A DNA stretch of 64,000 nt. Origin: HGM13006 sp900757695 (GTDB lineage: Bacteria > Bacillota > Clostridia > Oscillospirales > Oscillospiraceae). The position numbers and the translations under genes were made by a program. The notes beneath the pieces were generated by a model, which was not told the origin of the DNA, searched no databases, and saw only the letters and a program-made list of their open reading frames with translations. The stretch lies in contig CAUHNW010000004.1 of NCBI GenBank assembly GCA_959607825.1, positions 122,543 through 186,542 on the forward strand, read 5' to 3'. Below are positions 58,539 through 64,000 of this stretch, piece after piece (position 1 is the stretch's first letter; every line of letters begins with the position of its first letter).

Positions 58539-59279
58539 ATGTCCATCCCGATGTATCTGACCGTAATTTTGGTGACGGCGCTCTGTGTATTTGTGCTGTG
58601 GCGCATCAGCGTCAAACAGAAAAGGGAGTATGATAATCTGGTCAATGCCTATCGGCAACTGGAGAAATGGAATATGCAGCTTCGTGCGCAGCGGCACGAC
58701 CATCTCAACCAGCTTCACGTGATCAGCGGCTTGCTGGAGGTAGAGGAATACAATGCGCTCCGTGACTACATAAAGCCGATCTGTCATGAGCTGGAGCGAA
58801 CGGGAAAAGCAATTCGCACGGATTCTGCGGCGATCAATGCCCTGTTTGCGGCAAAGATCGGCGAGGCGGAGCGCAATGGCGTCCATTTAATTCTGGAGGT
58901 AAGCTCCAGCTTGGCAGCGCTTCCGCTGCCGGATTGGGATCTTGTGAGGATCTTGGCCAATCTGATCGATAATGCAATCACCGCTTCCCTCCGGTCGGAT
59001 GAAACGGAAAAGACACCCAAACCCACGGTAACGGTTCAGGTGTCGGAGAATGCCTGCCAGTATCTGTTTGAGGTACGCAACAATGGCGCTGGGATTCCGG
59101 AGGAAAATCGGGAGCGCATATTCTCAGCCGGATTTTCTACGAAAAAGGAATCTGGCCATGGGATGGGGCTTTATATTGTGAAACAGCTGCTTCAAAAGTA
59201 TCATGGAATGCTCACATGGCGTTCGGATGATATACAAACCGTATTTCAAATTTGCTTTAGAAAGGAGGTGCAGACTTGA
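58539..59279 (+). CDS. Minimal membrane-anchored histidine kinase
   Basis: The 246-residue protein has one transmembrane helix at residues 5-21 and almost no outside domain. A short coiled linker leads to a Spo0B/CitA-type phosphoacceptor helix AQRHDHLNQLHVISGLLE (His53) and a HATPase domain with N-box LANLIDNAITAS, G1 NNGAGIPE and G2 GHGMGLYIVKQLL. Without a sensor domain it probably reads the membrane or partner proteins. It is the first of four overlapping genes ending with a LytTR response regulator, with NfeD and FloA in between. That suggests a signal linked to membrane microdomains. Confidence 0.92.
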   Translation: MSIPMYLTVILVTALCVFVLWRISVKQKREYDNLVNAYRQLEKWNMQLRAQRHDHLNQLHVISGLLEVEEYNALRDYIKPICHELERTGKAIRTDSAAINALFAAKIGEAERNGVHLILEVSSSLAALPLPDWDLVRILANLIDNAITASLRSDETEKTPKPTVTVQVSENACQYLFEVRNNGAGIPEENRERIFSAGFSTKKESGHGMGLYIVKQLLQKYHGMLTWRSDDIQTVFQICFRKEVQT

Positions 59280-59815
59280 ATATTGAGCTTGTCCTTGGCA
59301 TGGTTCTGGTGATTGCCGGATTTGTATTGGCGGTGGTGGAATTTATGATACCCGGTTTTGGACTGCCCGGGATCACCAGCATTTTATGCTTTGTGGGAGG
59401 AACGCTGCTGGCAACAGATACGCTGGAAGCCGCAGTAACCATGGCGGTCATTATTCTGGCGGTATTGGCAGTTCTTGTGACCATCTGTCTGGTTTTTGTC
59501 AACGGGAAAAAACGGGGGCCGTTTGTGCTGCATGACAGCTTGTCTGCGGAACAGGCCAGTATCTCCAACGAAGATCTCAGCTATTTGGTGGGGAAAACAG
59601 GTGTTGCGGTGACAGACCTGCGGCCGGCGGGGATCGGTGCATTCGATGGGGTGGAATTTGATGTGCGTGCAGAAGGCCGCTACGTCACCAAAGATACGCC
59701 CATTCGGATCACACGCATTTCAGGCAGTACGCTCTGCGTGCTGGCGGACAAAAGCTCGCATAGGGAAGCAGATGAATGGATTGAATCACATCATAATTTG
59801 AAGGGGAGAGGATAG
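59276..59815 (+). CDS. NfeD-family membrane protein
   Basis: The 179-residue protein has three membrane helices in the first 80 residues (VLGMVLVIAGFVLAVVEFMIPGFGLPG and following) and a C-terminal OB-fold (LVGKTGVAVTDLRPAGIGAFDGVEFDV). NfeD proteins partner flotillins. A TTG start at 59276 overlaps the kinase stop and has AAAGGAGG upstream. The protease domain of longer NfeD forms is absent. Confidence 0.93.
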   Translation: MNIELVLGMVLVIAGFVLAVVEFMIPGFGLPGITSILCFVGGTLLATDTLEAAVTMAVIILAVLAVLVTICLVFVNGKKRGPFVLHDSLSAEQASISNEDLSYLVGKTGVAVTDLRPAGIGAFDGVEFDVRAEGRYVTKDTPIRITRISGSTLCVLADKSSHREADEWIESHHNLKGRG

Positions 59816-59817
59816 AT

Positions 59818-60798
59818 ATGCATATGCTGGTTGTAAAAATAATCATTTTAGTTGTCGTTATCCTGCTGGTGGTGCTGTTTGCAGCATTTGTTCCGCTGGG
59901 GCTATGGATTTCGGCGCTGGCATCCGGCGTAAAGATCGGCGTTGGGGACTTGATCGGTATGCGCCTGAGAAGAGTCGCACCCAAGAAGATCGTTATGGCC
60001 ATGGTCAAGGGCACCAAGGCCGGCCTGAACCTGAATCTGAATCAGGTGGAGGCGCACCTGCTGGCAGGCGGCAATGTGGATAGCGTTGTCAACGCACTGA
60101 TCGCTGCGGAGCGCTCGAATATTGAGTTGACATTTGAGCAGGCCTCTGCCATTGATCTGGCGGGGCGGGATGTATTTGAGGCGGTTACCATGACGGTTAC
60201 TCCTAAGGTCATCTCTACCCCCAGTATTTCCGCAGTGGCGAAGGACGGTATTGAGCTTCTGGTAACGGCGAGGGTAACGGTGCGCACCAATATTGCGCGG
60301 CTCATTGGCGGCGCAGGGGAGAGTACCGTGCTTGCACGAATCGGCGAAGGAATTGTTACAACGGTGGGATCGGCGGAAAAGCATTCGGATGTATTGGAGA
60401 ATCCGGATGAGATCTCCAAGGTGGTTCTTCAGAAGGGGCTGGATTCGGGCACGGCATATGAAATCATCTCCATTGACATTGCGGATATTGACATCGGAAG
60501 AAACATTGGTGCAAATCTGAAATCTCTGCAGGCTGAGGCAGATAAAAAGATCGCACAGGCAAAGGCGGAAGAGCGGCGTGTCATGGCAATTGCGCTGGAG
60601 CAGGAGATGCGTGCTGCGGTTGTGGCGGCGGAAGCTGAGGTGCCCAAGGCCATGGCAGAGGCCCTCCGGTCAGGGAATATGGGTGTGATGGACTATTATC
60701 GGCTGCAAAATGTTCAAGCAGACACGGGAATGAAGACCAAAATCGGAAGTGGCATTGAGCACTATACGGCCCAAAAGAAGGGAACCACCAATGATTAA
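59818..60798 (+). CDS. floA: Flotillin-like protein FloA
   Basis: The 326-residue protein matches bacterial FloA: an N-terminal membrane hairpin (residues 5-35), then GDLIGMRLRRVAPKKIV, the SPFH region with GIELLVTARVTVRTNIARLIGGAGESTVLARIGEGIV, and an Ala/Glu-rich coiled coil (AQAKAEERRVMAIALEQEMRAAVVAAEAEVPKAMAEAL). It organises functional membrane microdomains. It follows nfeD by 2 bp and overlaps the response regulator gene by 8 bp. Confidence 0.96.
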   Translation: MHMLVVKIIILVVVILLVVLFAAFVPLGLWISALASGVKIGVGDLIGMRLRRVAPKKIVMAMVKGTKAGLNLNLNQVEAHLLAGGNVDSVVNALIAAERSNIELTFEQASAIDLAGRDVFEAVTMTVTPKVISTPSISAVAKDGIELLVTARVTVRTNIARLIGGAGESTVLARIGEGIVTTVGSAEKHSDVLENPDEISKVVLQKGLDSGTAYEIISIDIADIDIGRNIGANLKSLQAEADKKIAQAKAEERRVMAIALEQEMRAAVVAAEAEVPKAMAEALRSGNMGVMDYYRLQNVQADTGMKTKIGSGIEHYTAQKKGTTND

Positions 60799-61522
60799 GG
60801 TGATGATTATCGAGGATGAACCTGCCGCAGCGCTGGTTCTCCAAAGAATGATCGAGAAGGCGGAAGATTATGAGGTGGTGTCCGTCTGCGGTACATTTTC
60901 TCAGGCAGTGGCAGAGTACCTTGCGTGCTCTGCCCAAGTCTGCTTTGTCGATATTGATTTAGATGGGGAGAGCGGGCTGGTTTGCGCCAAAGCCATTACG
61001 GAGATCAACCCCGGTGTAAAAATTATTTTTGCAACTGCCCACAATGAGTTTATGGCAGATGCCTTCGAGATTTATGCCTTTGATTATCTGGTCAAGCCCT
61101 TTGACGGGGCCAGAGTGCTGAAAACATTGCAGAAGATCAGCCAACAGTATGTGGAGCAGTCGGCGGCACCGGAGCAGTCGATGTCTGTCAAGGGAATTTC
61201 CAAGCTGATCCTGAAAAGTCGGGAACGGACGGTTTTTCTCAATACGGAGCGTATTATTTTTGCGGAGCATAGCGATGGTGTGACAAATGTTGTGACAGAG
61301 GATGGAACCTATGCCACTTCTATGTCGCTGAAAGAGTTGGCGGTGCGTCTGCCCGGAGGACAGTTCCTTCGCTGCCATAAATCCTATATTGCAAACCTGT
61401 CTCGGATAGAGAGCGTTGAACCGTATGGAAGATGGACCTATATCGTGCACTTCCGCAATACGGAAGCCACTGCGTTGGCCACCGCAGAAAAGTATGAGGA
61501 AATCCGAAACGCTTTTGTGTGA
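60791..61522 (+). CDS. LytTR-family response regulator
   Basis: The 243-residue regulator has a receiver domain (IIEDEPAAALVLQ, phosphoacceptor Asp54 in CFVDIDLDGESG, FATAHNEF, DYLVKPFD) and a LytTR DNA-binding domain at about 140-240 (LNTERIIFAEHSDGVTNVVTEDG, then FLRCHKSYIANLSRIESVEP). It is the cognate partner of the kinase at 58539, although the two genes are separated by nfeD and floA. ATG 60791 is inside the floA end. Confidence 0.94.
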   Translation: MIKVMIIEDEPAAALVLQRMIEKAEDYEVVSVCGTFSQAVAEYLACSAQVCFVDIDLDGESGLVCAKAITEINPGVKIIFATAHNEFMADAFEIYAFDYLVKPFDGARVLKTLQKISQQYVEQSAAPEQSMSVKGISKLILKSRERTVFLNTERIIFAEHSDGVTNVVTEDGTYATSMSLKELAVRLPGGQFLRCHKSYIANLSRIESVEPYGRWTYIVHFRNTEATALATAEKYEEIRNAFV

Positions 61523-61659
61523 TGCAGGTGCGCCGTGTGCGCCGGAAATGGAACGGCTGGGAAGCGGCGATTATTTGTTATTTCAGCAGCTTGCGGATTG
61601 AGAAAAACAGGGCGAAAAATAAAATTGTCAGAAAAAACATATCTCACCGAAATTCCCCC

Positions 61660-61688
61660 TTGCAATATTTTTAGAAATGATTTATATC
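61660..61688 (+). promoter_or_regulatory. Candidate promoter of an antisense RNA
   Basis: TTGCAA (61660-61665) and TATATC (61683-61688), 17-bp spacer, point rightward into the region opposite the small hydrophobic gene. Confidence 0.45.
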
Positions 61689-61722
61689 GGGGGTGTGAGG
61701 GCCCGAACCCTCACACCCGATG
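61686..61722 (-). terminator. Stem-loop at the 3' end of the small hydrophobic gene
   Basis: ATCGGGTGTGAGGG pairs with CCCTCACACCCGAT (one extra G on one side), immediately after the stop codon. U-rich sequence follows on the minus strand. Confidence 0.6.
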
Positions 61723-61922
61723 GTCTACCGCTTGGTCAGCCAATCAACGAGAAGATCGACGATCAAGACAATCAGACCAGACAATGTGCCGGAAAGAACA
61801 TCTTTCCAAAACTCAAGGTTCTTAACTGGTTTCTTGTCCAAGTGCGCCGCAGGTTTTTGCTTGCGGCGCAGTTTCTTTCGCGGCGAAAAGAATGGGGAGA
61901 GCATGTAGAGCTCTCCTTTTTT
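61694..61922 (+). ncRNA. Candidate antisense antitoxin RNA
   Basis: A rightward transcript from the promoter at 61660-61688 would run through a 9-bp stem (TGCGCCGCA/TGCGGCGCA, 61843-61870) and stop at GGAGAGC-7nt-GCTCTCC followed by six T (61896-61922). That terminator lies exactly opposite the ribosome-binding site and start codon of the small hydrophobic gene. Prediction only. Confidence 0.4.
61725..61904 (-). CDS. Small hydrophobic protein, possible type I toxin
   Basis: ATG 61904 follows AAGGAGAG and opens a 59-residue protein. It has a very basic N-terminal half (SPRKKLRRKQKP, KKP) and a C-terminal helix FWKDVLSGTLSGLIVLIVDLLVDWLTKR with a Lys/Arg end, as in several type I toxins. In the mRNA the site GGAGAGC can pair with GCTCTCC just after the start codon, hiding translation initiation, another type I trait. 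An antisense transcript is predicted on the other strand. It could instead be a small phage-derived membrane protein. Confidence 0.6.
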   Translation of the reverse strand: MLSPFFSPRKKLRRKQKPAAHLDKKPVKNLEFWKDVLSGTLSGLIVLIVDLLVDWLTKR

Positions 61923-62029
61923 GTCTCTTGAAAAAAACAACAGAGCCAACCAGTGGTTACAGAGGCTCGGGCTCCAATTGCCGTTGCATGCAGCCAAGGA
62001 AGGCTCTATGGGCAGTGTAACATACTCTG

Positions 62030-63811
62030 ATGGGAAAGTCAAGATTACTGGAACGCCATGGACAGAGCTTTCGGGTAAGCAGCTGGAGACTGAAACAGGA
62101 GCCGAGAACACCGAACGATGTTGAGGCAGGCGTCCGGGAAATCATGGTGCAGTATATGGACGAAGCAGATCGGGAAGGCAGCCCCCTCGGGATTCGCCGG
62201 GAGGATGTGACCATGGACTACGCCAAGGGCGAGTATGCAGCAAACTGCCTTGCAGAGATGCTGGGGGACTATAATGCGCTGCGGAAGATCGCCAAGAGTC
62301 AGAACCGGAATATTATTCAGAAGGCGTTGGGCACGGCAGAGAAGTTCCGCAGTAAACTTGGCGGCAAGCCGAATGCGGATAGCGCCCAGTCTGAACAGGC
62401 CAGCGTTGCCAAGATCTATGACGAAGCAGCGGAGAATCTGGAATCTATGCTCAAAAAGTCCATGGAGAACGCAAAGTGGGTCGGGGCGATGAATGCGGAG
62501 CGGGATGGAAGCGGATCTCACCATTCTGTACACGAAGAAACCTCCGATTCCCGCGAGGCTACGCAGAAAGAAGTAACGGCACGGTATCGGGATTCCGTGG
62601 ATAGCATTCTATCTGGAACAAGAAGTTCAAAAGATACAGTTCTCATGGGATACACGCCACGGATTCTGACAGAGCTGGGAGTTCCAGACCTTCCGGTGGT
62701 CATCGGGCCCGGTCATGTATATTCTATTGCAAAGACGGATGCCGAGGCAAGACAGGAAGGACGGTATCGGAAGGGCACTAACTACCACGGTCTGGGCGCC
62801 GAGGTGGTAAAGGGGCTGTACGATAAAATATCCAATCCTGAGGCGGTGATTGCATCCAAGGATGTTGACAGCAAACACTTCCCTGTTCGGAGTCAGCGGA
62901 GCATTGTAGAAATCATAGACATTGGGACAGCAGGAAAAAGCCTGCTTGCCCCGGTGGAGATTACGGTGGATCGCTCAGTAAATGGGATCAGCATGGATGT
63001 CAATATGATTTCCAGCGCATATGAAAGAAATGCCGCTGGACTGCTCCAAGAAGCAATTGCTCAGGAGAACTCCGGCGACATCGGCGTGTTCTATATAAAA
63101 AATGAGGCCGCAGACATGGCGGCGTTCAGGGGTACAATTCCCACTCCAGCCCGCTATGCGTCGGCCTCTGGTACTATACTACACCAGATCCCGGAAAAAG
63201 TCAACCTCCGAGTTGAAAATCAGACGCAAACCAGACAGTTTGCTGAGTGGTTTGGCGATTGGCAGAATGATCCAGTGAATGCGTCCAAGGTAGTCAACGA
63301 AGACGGAACGCCGAAGGTCGTATACCATGGAACCAATGCGGACTTCAACACCTTCCAGTCGAGAGACGGTGCATACTGGTTCTCTGAATCCAGAGATTAC
63401 GCAGAAACTATGTCGGAAGAACGCAAGGGAAGCAGGATTGTTGAGGCGTACATTGACATGAAACGCCCGTATAGGGCCACACTGCTACCGGGCCAATTCA
63501 GCGACCCGAACTATGAAGCGCCGATTATCCGAAAGGCAAAGGCAGAAGGGTATGACGGCGTTATCATTCAGAATGACACGGACAGCGAATATGCTGCTGA
63601 TACATTCTACGTGGTGTTTAACCCAGAACAGATCAAGTCCGCCACCGACAATATCGGTACCTTTGACGGAAGTAACCCGGACATTCGCTACTCTCTCAAC
63701 GATGAGGAGGACAGTGATCTGCCGGAGCTGGGCAACGGGGAGCGCCGCTCCAAGTTTGAACAGTTCTATGAGAAGGGTTCGTCCTTGCTTCTTTTGGTAC
63801 GCCAGAAGTAG
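62030..63811 (+). pseudogene. Fragment of an ICE/phage polyvalent protein with toxin-like domains
   Basis: The frame of 593 codons lacks a good start or ribosome-binding site, and recognisable sequence begins near 62112. The first part (EDVTMDYAKGEYAANCLAEML) matches the tail of a peptidase region usual in giant polyvalent proteins. The middle (YRKGTNYHGLGAEVVKGLYD, then ASKDVDSKHFPVRSQRS) resembles a BECR-type (barnase/EndoU/RelE-like) nuclease domain. The end (FAEWFGDWQNDP, VVYHGTNADFNTFQSRDGAYWFSE, AEGYDGVIIQNDT) is an ADP-ribosyltransferase-like domain, closing with FDGSNPDIRYSL. The last residues (SSLLLLVRQK) come from the 168-bp repeat. Both ends are therefore abnormal: a truncated relic, or a passenger toxin. 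Confidence 0.7.
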
Positions 63812-64000
63812 CCGCACAAAGGACATGCCGGTGGCATGTCCGACTGGGGCTGTCCCTTCCCAAAAATTCGAGCCATAGCGAAGAATTTTTGGCGGAGTTG
63901 ACAGAAGCTCGAAAAAAGACAAGCACAAAAGAAAAGAAGCAAGGATTCGTCCTTGCTTCTTTTGGTACGCCAGAAGTAGCCGCACAAAGGACATGCCGGT
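63778..64000. repeat. 168-bp tandem repeat running off the window
   Basis: A 55-bp block at 63778-63832 recurs without change at 63946-64000, a period of 168 bp. The unit contains three hairpins: GGACATGCC/GGCATGTCC (from 63821), AAAATTC/GAATTTT around 63871-63892, and AAGAAGCAAGGA-TTCG-TCCTTGCTTCTT (63934-63961). The last resembles a strong terminator. The minus strand shows repeated MSFVRLLLAYQKKQGR-type frames, a known kind of spurious call, so I do not annotate a gene. Confidence 0.85.

Noticed and set aside
63485..63994. 169-residue minus-strand frame with repeated MSFVRLLLAYQKKQGR
   Set aside because: It is a translation of the noncoding 168-bp repeat and overlaps the toxin-like domains on the other strand.
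63778..64000. CRISPR array
   Set aside because: Only two 55-bp copies at a 168-bp period with structured, non-spacer sequence between them, and no cas genes.

Overview
The window is chromosomal DNA of a GC-rich, anaerobic, monoderm member of the Clostridia. A gut Oscillospirales relative (Flavonifractor, Intestinimonas or Lawsonibacter type) fits best, but this is inferred from gene content only. The indicators are strong AGGAGG ribosome-binding sites, TTGACA/TATAAT promoters, an electron-bifurcating [FeFe] hydrogenase, the oxygen-independent cobalamin pathway, ECF transporter components, SLH-domain surface proteins, lipoproteins with lipoboxes, and many FMN/FAD/Fe-S reductases. No rRNA operon or CRISPR array is visible.

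Layout. 1-5150: a surface protein cut by the window edge, a large enoate-reductase-type flavoenzyme, a PNPOx-fold protein, a riboflavin ECF S component behind an FMN riboswitch, and a MITE-like element. 5156-10960: phosphoketolase, an unrecognised Cys-rich protein and a SulP anion transporter. 11040-13420: a scar in which two ABC-exporter fragments flank a serine recombinase lacking its catalytic N-terminus, with an AraC-type regulator fused to one fragment. 13638-34490: a nitroreductase, then a perfect promoter and cobalamin riboswitch driving about 22 tightly overlapping genes. That operon opens with a surface-exposed tetrapyrrole module: a CbiK-like chelatase lipoprotein, a NEAT-like lipoprotein, a substrate-binding lipoprotein, a FecCD permease and an ATPase fused to CbiD. 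It continues with nearly all of anaerobic B12 synthesis and nucleotide-loop assembly, and ends at a strong terminator.

34501-38710: hydABC-type bifurcating hydrogenase behind a promoter with a Rex-like operator. 38884-42717: a TetR-linked membrane-protein operon and an XRE/AbrB-regulated ABC-2 exporter. 42841-44751: a decayed zone (frameshifted diguanylate cyclase, IS remnants, truncated TetR) followed by tRNA-Val and tRNA-Gly genes. 44824-51486: a second enoate-reductase-type flavoenzyme, a DAPG/phloretin-hydrolase-family protein, an SLH-CAP surface protein, and an FAD reductase whose start is disrupted at a G7 tract. 51541-58332: bioY with a candidate BirA site, a MarR-controlled heterodimeric ABC exporter, and another FAD reductase.

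58539-61522: an operon placing a minimal histidine kinase and a LytTR response regulator on either side of NfeD and flotillin FloA. 61660-64000: a candidate type I toxin-antitoxin pair, a fragment of an ICE/phage polyvalent protein carrying toxin-like domains, and a 168-bp tandem repeat that runs off the window.

Regulation reads coherently: flavin (FMN riboswitch), B12 (cobalamin riboswitch), NADH/NAD (Rex) and biotin (BirA) signals sit in front of the matching genes.
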